From Hyphomicrobiales bacterium (lineage in GTDB: Bacteria; Pseudomonadota; Alphaproteobacteria; Rhizobiales; Rhizobiaceae), in NCBI GenBank assembly GCA_900472485.1, contig UCII01000028.1, positions 1,287-65,286 on the forward strand: a DNA stretch of 64,000 nt. Reading direction: 5' to 3'. Under the pieces are notes generated by a model. It searched no databases and had not been told where the DNA came from. It was given only the letters and a program-made list of their open reading frames with translations. How positions within the stretch are numbered: the first letter of the stretch is position 1; each line of letters starts with the position of its first letter. Below, piece by piece: positions 8,305 through 18,271 of this stretch. The position numbers and the translations under genes were made by a program.

Positions 8305-8946
8305 TTAAATCTCAGGGCGGATGAAATCGCGCGTTGCCGGATCCATGACCCAGAGTTCGCCGGTCGAAATATCGAACCATGCGCCGTGAAGACTAAGTTT
8401 GCCCTCTTCCTCGCGCGCCTTGATCTCCGGAAAGCTGCGCAGATTGTCGAGCGAATTGCGGATCGAGATACGCTCCAGCGCGGTCTGACGCTCGGTTTGC
8501 GTCATGATGTCGTTGCTCTGGATCTGTTCGGCCGCAGGCTTCAATAGCGCCATCCAGCGGCCGATGAAGTCGCCCGGCGACAAAGGCTCGGCATTGGGGT
8601 CGAGCGCGGCTCGGATACCGCCACAGCGGCCGTGGCCCATGACGACGATATCGGAAACCTTGAGCGACAGAACAGCGAACTCCAGCGCTGCCGAAGTCGC
8701 ATGGAAATTGCTGTCCGGTTCGTAGGGCGGCACCATGTTGGCCACGTTACGGATGACGAAGAGTTCGCCCGGCCCGGCGTCAAAGATAATCTCCGGCGCC
8801 GAACGGGAGTCACTACAGGCTATCACGAGGGTCGATGGGCTTTGGCCAAGCTCGGCGAGAGTGCGATAGCGTTCGCGCTCATCGACGTAACGCCCGCTCA
8901 TGAAGTTGCGATAACCGTTCAGAAGGGTGTCGGGAAAGCTTTGCAT
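8305..8946 (-). CDS. Beta-class carbonic anhydrase
   Basis: A 213-residue zinc enzyme interconverting CO2 and bicarbonate. The zinc ligands and catalytic dyad are in place: Cys44 with Asp46 and Arg48 in ACSDSR, and His105 with Cys108 in GHGRCGG. Length and motifs match bacterial Can/CynT-type enzymes. It supplies bicarbonate for carboxylases such as acetyl-CoA carboxylase, encoded at the far end of this window. It lies head-to-tail with the pyridoxal kinase gene (72 bases between them), possibly cotranscribed. Confidence 0.95.
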   Translation of the reverse strand: MQSFPDTLLNGYRNFMSGRYVDERERYRTLAELGQSPSTLVIACSDSRSAPEIIFDAGPGELFVIRNVANMVPPYEPDSNFHATSAALEFAVLSLKVSDIVVMGHGRCGGIRAALDPNAEPLSPGDFIGRWMALLKPAAEQIQSNDIMTQTERQTALERISIRNSLDNLRSFPEIKAREEEGKLSLHGAWFDISTGELWVMDPATRDFIRPEI

Positions 8947-9018
8947 GATATTGGATTACAATGCACTTCGGCCGATGGCAACTGCTGCGCTGCAAAAAGC
9001 TCCCGTCGCTGCCAGCCG

Positions 9019-9894
9019 TTACCTTTTCTTCCGCTGCGCCGGGTGGACGAGATGCCTCAGCTGCACCATGGCCATCGGTGTCGACAGGCTTGCGGAATCG
9101 ACGGCAAGCGTCAGCTCGTTGCTGCCGCGCTTGACGGCACGCGCCAGCACTTCAAAGACGCTGGCCGTCGTCAGCTGCAGCGCCCGCTCCTCATCCATGC
9201 CGGAAAGCAGGCGCGACAGGAACACGGCGGATAAGAGATCGCCGAGCCCGTTCGGCGCACCTTCCACGCTGCGATGTTCGGCAAGCAGCGCATTTCGGCC
9301 GCTGAGATAGAGATTGCCGATGCCGCCGGCCATCATCGGCACGGCAGACGTCACCAGCATGCGCGACGGGCCAAGCGCGAGAGCCGCCTCCATGATGGCG
9401 TTGTTATCCTCGAGGGGCGCTCCCGCAAGCCAGGCAAGCTCATAGCGGTTCGGCGTTGCGAGCGACGCCAGCGGGATCAGATGGTCGCGGATCGCTTCCG
9501 CCGTCGCCTCAGGCACATAAAGCCCGCCGGCATCGCCGATGACAGGATCGCAGGCATAGAGGAGATCGGGGTTCTTCTCCCGCAAAGCCGTTACGAGCCT
9601 TGCAACGGAATGCGCCTGCGCAGCATTGCCAAAATATCCCGACAGAACCGCCTTGACCTCCGAAAGCCAGGGCGCGGCGATGAGATCGTCGATCGCATGG
9701 TCGAAATCTGCCTCGCTGAAGGTCAATCGCGTCGAACGTCCATGGCCGGGATGCCACGGCAGAACGATCGTCGGCAGCGCCCACACCGGATGGCCAAGCG
9801 TCTCCAGCGCGAAAACGGCGGCGCGATTGCCGACTGACCCTCGGACGACGTGGCTGGAGATGACGATAATGGCGCCGGCGGACACTTGCGACAT
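9019..9894 (-). CDS. pdxY: Pyridoxal kinase
   Basis: A 291-residue ribokinase-fold enzyme that phosphorylates pyridoxal to PLP in the vitamin B6 salvage pathway. Features include the substrate-side SSHVVRGSVGNRAAVFALETLG near the N terminus, a middle segment YACDPVIGD, and the NGLGDLLSAVFLSRLL anion-hole/catalytic Asp motif near residue 225. I chose the ATG at 9894 (MSQVSAG) because the longer frame adds 27 residues with no family similarity. PdxK/PdxY-type kinases are about 280-290 residues. Confidence 0.9.
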   Translation of the reverse strand: MSQVSAGAIIVISSHVVRGSVGNRAAVFALETLGHPVWALPTIVLPWHPGHGRSTRLTFSEADFDHAIDDLIAAPWLSEVKAVLSGYFGNAAQAHSVARLVTALREKNPDLLYACDPVIGDAGGLYVPEATAEAIRDHLIPLASLATPNRYELAWLAGAPLEDNNAIMEAALALGPSRMLVTSAVPMMAGGIGNLYLSGRNALLAEHRSVEGAPNGLGDLLSAVFLSRLLSGMDEERALQLTTASVFEVLARAVKRGSNELTLAVDSASLSTPMAMVQLRHLVHPAQRKKR

Positions 9895-10189
9895 GATGCT
9901 AGCTTTCAAGTTCAGGGCTTCAAACTGCAATGGCGCAAGTTGATGATCCCTTTCGCGCCACTCTGTCAACCGCACTTCACAGAGTCATGAAAACCTCTGT
10001 TGACGAGCCCACTCCGCTAATCTCACACCAATGATATCCGCTTTGCATCGGGATCGCGCCCTCCGGCAAGATTTTTAAAAAAACCGGCCAAAATCAGTCC
10101 GAAAGCAACCAAATTCGCATTCTTTTTGCCAGTTTTTTCGCTAAACCTTCTGCTACTGTCGTCAAAATTCGAAAATCGGGAGGAATTCC

Positions 10190-13100
10190 ATGGCGCCTAA
10201 GACCAATCCGAAACGGGAAAAACAGATTGAAGCGGCACGCAAGATAGCCGCGGCAACGGGCGAGGCGCATCTTGATCCCGAAATCCTGTTCGGCCGGGCA
10301 AGCAATGACGACATGGAGCTGTACAGCCCGGAAATGCTGGCCCTTGCCGCAAAGCACGCGGCCAAGGAACTGGCAGCGTGGAGCGGCACCTCTCCGCGTG
10401 TGAGCATAGAACAGGTCGCCAATATCGAACCCGATGGCGTTGCGGTGTCGATCCTCTCGATCACCGACCACAACATGCCCTTCCTCTATGAATCGATCAT
10501 GGGCGAAGTGACTAGCAGCTACCGCGATCTCTATATGGCCGTCCACCCGATCCTGGTCATTGAGAAGGGCAAGCAGCCGAGCCTTTATTCCGCCGATCAG
10601 CCGAGCGATCCGGCCCATCGCGTCAGCCATATCCAGCTTCATCTCTCGCCCCTGACGACAGCACAGGCAACCGATCTGACCAAGCGGATCCAGACCGTGC
10701 TCGATCAGACGCATCTTGCCGTTTCCGACTGGAAGCCGATGCTGTCGCGCCTTGATACGGTGATATCGGAACTATCGACCTATGAGGCTGCCGGCCGCCG
10801 TAAGAATGACGGCGATGAGGCGCTTGCTTTCCTTGCCTGGCTACGCGACGGCAATTTCACCTTCCTCGGCATGCGCGAATATGTCTATTCGGGCAAGGGC
10901 GCCAACGCCAAAGTCGAGCGGGATCGTGGCACGGGCCTCGGCATCCTCTCCAATCCGGATGTCCGCGTTCTCCGGCAGGGCAAGGACGCCGTCACTACCA
11001 CGCCGGAAATCCTCGCCTTCCTCGACGGCCCGGATTTCCTGATCGTCACCAAGGCGAACGTCAAATCGGTCGTCCACCGCCGCGCCTACATGGATTATGT
11101 CGGCGTCAAGCGTTTCGACGCCGATGGCAACGTAACGGGCGAGCTGCGCATCGTCGGCCTCTTCACATCGACGGCTTATACCAGCGCTGCCGCCGAAGTG
11201 CCGCTGCTGCGCTCGAAGGTGCAGAAGGTCAAGGATCACTTCGGCTTCGATCCCACGAGCCACTCAGGCCGCATGCTCGAAAACACACTGGAATCCTATC
11301 CCCGCGACGACCTCTTCCAGATCGATACGACCCTGCTCGCAAGCTTCGCCGAACAGATCAACGATCTGACCGACCGGCCGCGCGTGCGCGCATTGCCACG
11401 CATCGACCATTTCGATCGCTTCGTTTCGGTCATCGTCTATGTCCCGCGCGAGGAATATGATTCCGTCGTTCGCGAGAAGATCGGCAACTACCTGAAGTCA
11501 GTCTATGACGGCCGTGTCTCCGCTTATTACCCGGCTTTCCCGGAAGGCGGCGTGGCACGCGTGCATTTCATCATCGGCCGCAGCGCCGGCAAGACGCCGC
11601 ATGTTCCGCAAGCCAAGCTCGAAGAGGCGATCCGCGCCATAACAGCCCGGTGGGACGAGCGCTTCGTCATGCTGGCCGGCCCGAAAGCGCCGAGCATTTC
11701 CGTCAGCCAGGCCTTCCAGGAGGCCTTCTCGCCGGAAGATGCCTTTGCCGATCTGCCTGATATCATTGCCACAGCCGGCACCGAGCCGATCCGCATCGGC
11801 TTCTATATCCGCAAGGATGAGGCGGGTGACATTCTCTCGCTGAAGATCTTCCATGGAGACGGCAATCTGGCGCTGTCGCGCCGCGTGCCGCTCTTGGAAA
11901 ATCTCGGCTTCAACGTCATCAGCGAGCGCACCTTCGATATCTACGTCACGGCCAAGGACGGCTCGACCGGCCATGTCGTGCTGCACGACATGGAGCTCGA
12001 GGCCCGCAATGGCCTGACCATCGATCTCGCCCGCCACGGCGCGGCTCTCGAGGAAGCTTTCCTCGCCGCCTTCGGTGGCACGATCGACAACGACGCCTTC
12101 AACAGGCTGATCGTTTCTGCCGATCTCTCCGCCCGCGAAACCAACGTGCTGCGCGCCTATTCCCGCTATCTCAGACAGGCCGGCATCGCCTACTCGCAGG
12201 ATTACATCGCCGCAACGCTGGACAAATACCCGCGTATCGCCGCATCGCTCTTCCGACTGTTCTACGACACGCTCGATCCGAAGCTCAGCGACAAGAACCG
12301 TACGAAGAAGCTCTCCGACCTGCATGCGGGCATCGAAGCCGAGCTTGCCGACGTTCCGAGCCTTGACGACGACCGCATCCTGCGCCGCTACGTCAACGCC
12401 ATCGATGCGACGCTGCGCACCAACTACTTCCAGAAGAACGCGGATGGCACGCCGAAAGCCATGCTCGCCTTCAAGCTCGATCCGAAGCTGCTCGACGGCC
12501 TGCCCGAACCGCGACCGTTCCGCGAAATCTTCGTCTACGGCGTCGAAGTGGAAGGTGTGCATCTGCGCTTCGGCAAGGTGGCGCGCGGCGGCCTGCGTTG
12601 GTCCGATCGCGCGGAAGACTACCGTACCGAAGTGCTGGGCCTCGTGAAGGCACAACAGGTCAAGAATGCTGTTATCGTGCCCGTCGGCGCCAAGGGCGGC
12701 TTCTATCCGAAAAAGCTCCCGGTCGGCGGCAGCCGCGACGAAATCTTCAATGCCGGCCGCGAGGCCTATAAGACCTATATCCGCACCCTGCTGTCGATCA
12801 CCGACAACATCTCCGGCGCCGATATCATCCCGCCTGCCGATACGGTCCGGCTCGACGGCGACGACCCCTATTTCGTCGTCGCCGCCGACAAGGGCACCGC
12901 CACCTTCTCTGACACCGCCAATGCGCTGGCGCAGGAAGTCGGTTTCTGGCTCGACGATGCCTTTGCGTCAGGCGGCTCGGCCGGCTACGACCACAAGAAG
13001 ATGGGCATCACCGCCCGCGGCGCCTGGGAAACCGTGAAGCGCCACTTCCGCGAAATGGACATCGACATCCAGACGACGCCTTTCAACGTCGTCGGCGTCG

Positions 13101-14980
13101 GCGACATGTCCGGCGACGTCTTCGGCAACGGCATGCTGCTGTCACCGAAAATCCGCCTGCTCGCTGCCTTCGACCATCGCGACATCTTCATCGATCCCGA
13201 TCCGGACATGGCAAAGACGCTCGCCGAGCGGCAGCGCCTGTTCGACCTGCCACGCTCGAGCTGGCAGGATTTCGACAAGTCGGTCCTGTCGAAGGGCGCG
13301 ATGATCATTTCCCGCTCGGCAAAGTCGGTCACGCTGACGCCGGAAGCCGCCGCTGCCATCGGCATCGAAAAGTCGGTTGCAACGCCCTTTGAGATCATGA
13401 CGGCGATCCTCAAGGCACCCGTCGACCTGCTGTGGTTCGGCGGCATCGGCACCTACGTCAAGGCGCCATCCGAAACGGACTCGGAAGTCGGCGACCGTGC
13501 CAACGATCCGATCCGCATCACCGCCGAGGAAGTCCGCGCCAGGGTGATCGGCGAGGGCGCCAATCTCGGCGTCACGCAGAAGGGCCGCATCGCCTATGGC
13601 CTGAAGGGCGGGCGCTGCAACTCCGATGCCATCGACAACTCCGCCGGCGTCAACACCTCCGACGTCGAGGTCAACATCAAGATCGCGCTCGCCAATGCCA
13701 TGTTCGACGAGCGGCTGACACGCGCCAAGCGCGATACGCTGCTCGCCTCCATGACCGACGAGGTGGCAGCGCTCGTCCTGCGCAACAACTACCTGCAATC
13801 CCTGGCGATCTCGCTGACCGAGCGCAAAGGCACCGGCAACGCCCTCGAACTCAGCCGCTTCATGAGCGTGCTGGAAGCGGCAAAACAGCTCAACCGCAAG
13901 GTCGAGACCCTGCCGGACGATCAGACCTTCGCCGAGCGTTATGCCAACGGACGCCCGTTGACCCGCGCCGAAATCGGCGTGCTGCTCTCCTACGCCAAGA
14001 TCGTGCTCTTCGACGCGATTGTCGCCAGCAACCTGCCTGACGATCCCTATTTCGCCGCCACCCTCAGCCGCTATTTCCCGGCCAAGATGCAGCGTTCGAA
14101 CGCCACGGATATCGAAAGCCATCGCCTGCGCCGCGAAATCATCGGCACGGCGCTCGCCAACGAAGCGATCAATCGTGGCGGTCCGGGCTTTGCCGTCAGC
14201 ATGATGGATGCGACGGCGGCATCGGCGGCCGAAGTCGTCAAGGCGGCGGTCATCGCCCGTGACGGCTTCGATCTCGACCGGCTCTGGAACGAGACGGATG
14301 CGCTTGACGGTAAGGTGGGCGGCCAGATGCAGAACCGCGTCTATGGCGAGATCACCGAAGTCTATACCGTGCTGACGCGCCTGCTGCTGAAGACCGGGGC
14401 GGCCAAGGGCGAGATCGAGGAAACCGTTAGCCGGCTTCGCGCGGCTCTGAAGAAGCTGCGACCTGTCTTCCTGACGCATATCCCGGCGGATTTTGCCGCC
14501 GAAATCGCCGCTCGCGAAGCGGAATACCAGGCTGCCGGCCTGCCGGAGAAGCTGGCTTCGGAGATCGCAACCATCTACGCGCTCGTCCTCGTGCCGGAGA
14601 TCATGCAGATCGCCGAACGCACCGGCGACACGCTGAACCGGGCAGCCGAAAGTTACTTTACCGTCTCGCAGACCTTCCGCGTCGGCCGCCTGCTGCTGGC
14701 GGGCAGCCGGATCGTCACCGGCGATCACTATGAGAGCCTTGCCTTGGCGCGCAGCCTCGACCAGATTGCCGGCGCCCGCCGCGATATCGTGATCTCCGCC
14801 TTGTCCAATCATCCGAAGGACAAGCAGCCGGTCCAAGCATGGCATGCGGAAGACCGGGTCCGCATCAATCGCATCGCCGAGGAACTCGGCGGCCTCAGTG
14901 AAAGCGGCGATCCCAACCTCGCCCGCATCACTGTCGCCGCCGGTCTTCTCAGCGACCTTGCGAACGGTCGGGCAAGGTGA
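10190..14980 (+). CDS. gdhB: NAD-specific glutamate dehydrogenase, large 180-kDa type
   Basis: A 1596-residue protein of the large NAD-GDH class that deaminates glutamate to 2-oxoglutarate and ammonia. The long N-terminal half carries ACT-like regulatory regions. The central catalytic domain starts near residue 720, with the glutamate-binding RGGLRWSDRAEDYRTEVLGL stretch and PVGAKGGFYPKK near 830. Dinucleotide-binding motifs follow (VGVGDMSGDVFGNGML, near 965), and then a helical C-terminal domain. Full length, no breaks. The ATG at 10190 follows GGGAGGAATTCC. Likely role is growth on glutamate and nitrogen/carbon balance; such enzymes are often allosterically controlled. The symbol is the usual one for this class but is not certain for this organism. 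Confidence 0.95.
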   Translation: MAPKTNPKREKQIEAARKIAAATGEAHLDPEILFGRASNDDMELYSPEMLALAAKHAAKELAAWSGTSPRVSIEQVANIEPDGVAVSILSITDHNMPFLYESIMGEVTSSYRDLYMAVHPILVIEKGKQPSLYSADQPSDPAHRVSHIQLHLSPLTTAQATDLTKRIQTVLDQTHLAVSDWKPMLSRLDTVISELSTYEAAGRRKNDGDEALAFLAWLRDGNFTFLGMREYVYSGKGANAKVERDRGTGLGILSNPDVRVLRQGKDAVTTTPEILAFLDGPDFLIVTKANVKSVVHRRAYMDYVGVKRFDADGNVTGELRIVGLFTSTAYTSAAAEVPLLRSKVQKVKDHFGFDPTSHSGRMLENTLESYPRDDLFQIDTTLLASFAEQINDLTDRPRVRALPRIDHFDRFVSVIVYVPREEYDSVVREKIGNYLKSVYDGRVSAYYPAFPEGGVARVHFIIGRSAGKTPHVPQAKLEEAIRAITARWDERFVMLAGPKAPSISVSQAFQEAFSPEDAFADLPDIIATAGTEPIRIGFYIRKDEAGDILSLKIFHGDGNLALSRRVPLLENLGFNVISERTFDIYVTAKDGSTGHVVLHDMELEARNGLTIDLARHGAALEEAFLAAFGGTIDNDAFNRLIVSADLSARETNVLRAYSRYLRQAGIAYSQDYIAATLDKYPRIAASLFRLFYDTLDPKLSDKNRTKKLSDLHAGIEAELADVPSLDDDRILRRYVNAIDATLRTNYFQKNADGTPKAMLAFKLDPKLLDGLPEPRPFREIFVYGVEVEGVHLRFGKVARGGLRWSDRAEDYRTEVLGLVKAQQVKNAVIVPVGAKGGFYPKKLPVGGSRDEIFNAGREAYKTYIRTLLSITDNISGADIIPPADTVRLDGDDPYFVVAADKGTATFSDTANALAQEVGFWLDDAFASGGSAGYDHKKMGITARGAWETVKRHFREMDIDIQTTPFNVVGVGDMSGDVFGNGMLLSPKIRLLAAFDHRDIFIDPDPDMAKTLAERQRLFDLPRSSWQDFDKSVLSKGAMIISRSAKSVTLTPEAAAAIGIEKSVATPFEIMTAILKAPVDLLWFGGIGTYVKAPSETDSEVGDRANDPIRITAEEVRARVIGEGANLGVTQKGRIAYGLKGGRCNSDAIDNSAGVNTSDVEVNIKIALANAMFDERLTRAKRDTLLASMTDEVAALVLRNNYLQSLAISLTERKGTGNALELSRFMSVLEAAKQLNRKVETLPDDQTFAERYANGRPLTRAEIGVLLSYAKIVLFDAIVASNLPDDPYFAATLSRYFPAKMQRSNATDIESHRLRREIIGTALANEAINRGGPGFAVSMMDATAASAAEVVKAAVIARDGFDLDRLWNETDALDGKVGGQMQNRVYGEITEVYTVLTRLLLKTGAAKGEIEETVSRLRAALKKLRPVFLTHIPADFAAEIAAREAEYQAAGLPEKLASEIATIYALVLVPEIMQIAERTGDTLNRAAESYFTVSQTFRVGRLLLAGSRIVTGDHYESLALARSLDQIAGARRDIVISALSNHPKDKQPVQAWHAEDRVRINRIAEELGGLSESGDPNLARITVAAGLLSDLANGRAR

Positions 14981-15032
14981 CACAGTCCGCCCCAACCCGT
15001 TAGGCGGATGAGGGATTGAGGGGCAGGATCTG

Positions 15033-16418
15033 GTGGCAACCGAAGTTAGCAATGACGTGCCGGCAAAAGTGCCGGCACGCGGCATCTGGGGCTGGATGTT
15101 CTTCGACTGGGCGGCTCAGCCGTTCTTCACCGTCGTCACTACCTTCATCTTCGGTCCCTATTTCGTCGCGCGGCTGACGGCCGATCCTGTCTCCGCCCAG
15201 ACGACCTGGAGCAACATGGCGACGATCTCCTCGGTGATCATCGCCATCCTCTCGCCGGTCCTCGGCTCGATCGCCGATCAATCCGGCGCCCGCAAACCAT
15301 GGATCGCCTTCTTCGCCGTCATCAAGATTGCAAGCCTTTTCTGCCTCTGGGGCGCAGCCCCCGGGTCGCCAGTCATCTATCCGGTGATCTTCATGATCCT
15401 GGCTTCCATCTCGGCCGAGTTCTCGATCGTCTTCAACGATTCCATGATGCCACGGCTGGTGGCTAAGGACGATGTCGGCAGGCTGTCGAACGCCGCTTGG
15501 GGGCTCGGCTATCTCGGCGGCATGATCGTGCTGATCACGGTCGTGACCCTGCTCGCCGGCAATCCGCAGAGCGGCAAGACCATTCTCGGCCTGACACCGC
15601 TCTTCGGCCTCGACGCCACACTCGGCGAGGATGCGCGCATCACCGGGCCGATCTCGGCTGTGTGGTATTTCATCTTCATTCTGCCGATGTTCCTCTTCAC
15701 GCCGGATGCCGCCCGCGGCCTGCCGCTTCGTGCCGCCGTTCGTTCGGGACTGCACGAGCTATCGACAACGCTTGGCGAGCTGAAGCGCCGGCGCGGCATC
15801 AGTCTCTTCCTCATCGCCCGCATGATCTACCAGGATGGCGTCAACGGCCTCTTGATCCTCGGCGGCACCTTCGCGGCCGGCATGTTCGGCTGGGCGACGA
15901 TCGAGATCGGCATCTACGGCATCATCCTCAACGTCATCGCCATTTTCGGCTGCTTCGCCGCCGGCTATGTCGATCGCTGGCTGGGCTCGAAAGTGACTGT
16001 CGTCATCAGCCTGACATTGCTGCTTGTCGCGACCTTCGGCATCATCTCCACCGGACCCGGCTTCACGCTCTTCGGCCTGGTGCCGCTTTCGACGGTCAGC
16101 TCCGGCGGCCTGTTCGGCACCGCGGCGGAAAAAGCCTATATCGCCTACGGCCTCCTGATCGGCATCGCCTTCGGCCCCGTGCAGGCCTCCTCGCGTTCCT
16201 ATCTCGCCCGCAGTGTCAGCCTCTCGGAAGCCGGCCGCTATTTCGGCATCTACGCACTGTCAGGCCGCGCCACGAGCTTCATGGCAACATTGTTCTTCTC
16301 GCTGGTAACCTACTGGAGCGGCTCAGCCCGCCTCGGCATGGCAACGCTGGTCATCTTCCTCGCCGGCGGCCTTCTTCTTTTGCTGCCGACGCCCTATCCG
16401 GCTGATAAGGCGAAGTAG
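15033..16418 (+). CDS. MFS transporter, UMF1/Atg22-like
   Basis: A 461-residue integral membrane protein with about 12 predicted helices. The N-terminal GIWGWMFFDWAAQPFFTVVTTFIFGPYF is typical of the UMF1 (Atg22-like) branch of the major facilitator superfamily. The loop GSIADQSGARKPW corresponds to the MFS motif A. Substrate is unknown; relatives are annotated as efflux or amino acid exporters. The start is a GTG at 15033 after GAGGGGCAGG, 52 bases behind the NAD-GDH gene. The two may be cotranscribed, which would suit amino-acid traffic, but this is inference. Confidence 0.82.
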   Translation: MATEVSNDVPAKVPARGIWGWMFFDWAAQPFFTVVTTFIFGPYFVARLTADPVSAQTTWSNMATISSVIIAILSPVLGSIADQSGARKPWIAFFAVIKIASLFCLWGAAPGSPVIYPVIFMILASISAEFSIVFNDSMMPRLVAKDDVGRLSNAAWGLGYLGGMIVLITVVTLLAGNPQSGKTILGLTPLFGLDATLGEDARITGPISAVWYFIFILPMFLFTPDAARGLPLRAAVRSGLHELSTTLGELKRRRGISLFLIARMIYQDGVNGLLILGGTFAAGMFGWATIEIGIYGIILNVIAIFGCFAAGYVDRWLGSKVTVVISLTLLLVATFGIISTGPGFTLFGLVPLSTVSSGGLFGTAAEKAYIAYGLLIGIAFGPVQASSRSYLARSVSLSEAGRYFGIYALSGRATSFMATLFFSLVTYWSGSARLGMATLVIFLAGGLLLLLPTPYPADKAK

Positions 16419-16424
16419 TCAAAG

Positions 16425-16462
16425 AAAATCCCGGCGGGCGAACCAGCCGGGATATAAGTTTT
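16425..16462. terminator. Bidirectional terminator, MFS/purH
   Basis: ATCCCGGC-N10-GCCGGGAT lies between convergent genes, with a T-rich tail (AAGTTTTTC) on the + strand and an A run on the other side. Confidence 0.75.
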
Positions 16463-16483
16463 TCAATCAGGTATATCCGCCGA

Positions 16484-18100
16484 TCAATGGCGGAAATGGC
16501 GCACACCAGTAAATACCATCGCGACATTGTGCTCGTTGGCCGCGTCGATCACTTCCTGGTCGCGCATCGAGCCGCCAGGCTGGATGACGGCGGTGGCGCC
16601 GGCGGCGATCGCAGAGAGCAGGCCGTCGGCAAAGGGCAGGAAGGCTTCGGAGGCAACGGCGGAACCGCGCGTCAGCGGCTCGGCAAGACCCATAGCCTTG
16701 GCGGCTTCCTCGGCCTTGATGGCAGCGATGCGAGCGGAATCGACACGGCTCATCTGTCCGGCGCCGATGCCGGCCGTCTGGCCATCCTTGGCGTAGACCA
16801 CCGCGTTCGACTTTACGTGCTTGGCGACACGGAAGGCGAACTTCATGTCCTCAAGCTCCTGTACCGTCGGCGCGCGCTTGGTGACGACCTTGAGCTCCAT
16901 GTCCTCTACCAGCGCATTGTCGCGGTTCTGCACGAGCAGGCCGCCGGAGACGGTCTTCGCAGTCAGGCCGGCAGCGCGCGGATCGGGCAGGGCACCGACC
17001 GAGAGCAGACGGAGGTTCGGCTTGCGGGCGATGATCGCCTTGGCTTCCTCACTGACCTCAGGCGCGATGATGACTTCGGTGAAGAGTTTGACGATCTCTT
17101 CGGCCGTTTCGGCATCGAGCAGGCTGTTCAGTGCGATGATGCCACCGAAGGCCGAGGTGGAATCGCAGGCGAGAGCGCGCTTATAGGCTTCCACCAAGCT
17201 CGGACCCGTGGCGACACCACAGGGATTGGCGTGCTTGATGATCGCGCAGGCTGGCCCCTTTTCCGGCAGGAACTCGGCAACGAGCTCATAGGCCGCGTCG
17301 GTGTCGTTGATGTTGTTGTAGGATAGCTGCTTGCCCTGAATGAGCGTCGCCGTGGAAACGCCGGGGCGGTTTTCGCCGGTCACGTAGAAGGCCGCCTTCT
17401 GATGCGGGTTCTCGCCGTAGCGCATCTCCTCACGCAGCACGCCGCCGATGACGCGATGGCGCGGCGTGGCGATATCGAGCGCTTCGGCAAACCAGTTGGA
17501 GATCATCGCGTCATAGGCAGCCGTGCGGGCAAAGGCCTTGGCGGCCATGCGCTTGCGGAAATCATAGGTCGTCTGGCCGGCGTCGGCGGAAAGCTGGGCC
17601 AGCAGCTCGGCATAATCGGCGGGATCGGTAAGCGTCGTCACATAGGCGTGGTTCTTGGCCGAAGCGCGGATCATCGCCGGACCACCGATGTCGATATTCT
17701 CGACCGTCGTCGGATAATCACCGCCTGCCTTGCGCACGTCCTCGAAGGGATAGAGGTTGATGACGGCAAGATCGATGCCTTCGATGCCGTGCTCTTTCAT
17801 GGCTGCCTGATGCTCCGCATCGTCGCGGATGGCGAGCAGACCGCCATGCACCTTCGGATGCAGCGTCTTGACGCGGCCATCCATGATCTCCGGAAAATTC
17901 GTCACTTCCGACACGTCGGTCACCGCAAGGCCCGCCGCGGCAATCGCCTTGTGCGTGCCGCCGGTCGACAGGAGGCGCACACCCTGTTCGCTCAGCGCAC
18001 GCGCCAGCTCGACGATGCCGGTCTTGTCGAAAACGGACAGAAGCGCGGTTTTCACCTTCACCTTGTCGGGAGCGGGAATTTTCTTGGAAACGACGGCCAT
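16484..18100 (-). CDS. purH: Bifunctional AICAR transformylase/IMP cyclohydrolase
   Basis: A 538-residue enzyme for the last two steps of IMP synthesis. The N-terminal MGS-like IMP cyclohydrolase domain (about residues 15-160) includes ALLSVFDKTGIVELA and LLSTGGTHKAI. The C-terminal AICAR transformylase domain carries the catalytic Lys289-His290 in IIKHANPCG. I chose the ATG at 18100 (MAVVSKK), preceded by GGAGAAAGCC. The open frame runs on upstream through a repeat, which is not part of the protein. Last gene of a - strand group with the heparinase-like gene. Confidence 0.96.
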   Translation of the reverse strand: MAVVSKKIPAPDKVKVKTALLSVFDKTGIVELARALSEQGVRLLSTGGTHKAIAAAGLAVTDVSEVTNFPEIMDGRVKTLHPKVHGGLLAIRDDAEHQAAMKEHGIEGIDLAVINLYPFEDVRKAGGDYPTTVENIDIGGPAMIRASAKNHAYVTTLTDPADYAELLAQLSADAGQTTYDFRKRMAAKAFARTAAYDAMISNWFAEALDIATPRHRVIGGVLREEMRYGENPHQKAAFYVTGENRPGVSTATLIQGKQLSYNNINDTDAAYELVAEFLPEKGPACAIIKHANPCGVATGPSLVEAYKRALACDSTSAFGGIIALNSLLDAETAEEIVKLFTEVIIAPEVSEEAKAIIARKPNLRLLSVGALPDPRAAGLTAKTVSGGLLVQNRDNALVEDMELKVVTKRAPTVQELEDMKFAFRVAKHVKSNAVVYAKDGQTAGIGAGQMSRVDSARIAAIKAEEAAKAMGLAEPLTRGSAVASEAFLPFADGLLSAIAAGATAVIQPGGSMRDQEVIDAANEHNVAMVFTGVRHFRH

Positions 18101-18107
18101 GGCTTTC

Positions 18108-18200
18108 TCCGGTCTAGAGCAACTCCAGGAAAAGTGTATGGCGGTTTTCCGTCCGGAGTTGCGATAACAAAAAACAGAGCGGAAACGCTCTGGAATGAGG
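18108..18200. repeat. Interspersed intergenic repeat near purH
   Basis: CTAGAGCAACTCCAGGAAAA...TTTTCCGTCCGGAGTTGCG and AGAGCGGAAACGCTCTGG form inverted repeats in the spacer upstream of purH. The GAGCAAC/GTTGC and AGAGC motifs look like the ends of small rhizobial repeats. It may be a distant member of the family at 22533, 49440 and 58201. Confidence 0.45.
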
Positions 18201-18271
18201 AGATGTGGCGTCCGGCGTAGATGGCGCGGGACGGATAATGCCGCCCCGTTAGCATAGCTCACGCGCTTAGC

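Noticed and set aside
13142..15085. Long 647-codon open frame opposite the NAD-GDH gene
   Set aside because: It is antisense to a well-supported catalytic protein in high-GC DNA, where long shadow frames are common; its translation shows no known domain.
18101..18262. 54-codon upstream extension of purH
   Set aside because: It runs through an interspersed repeat; the ATG at 18100 has a ribosome site and gives the normal PurH length.
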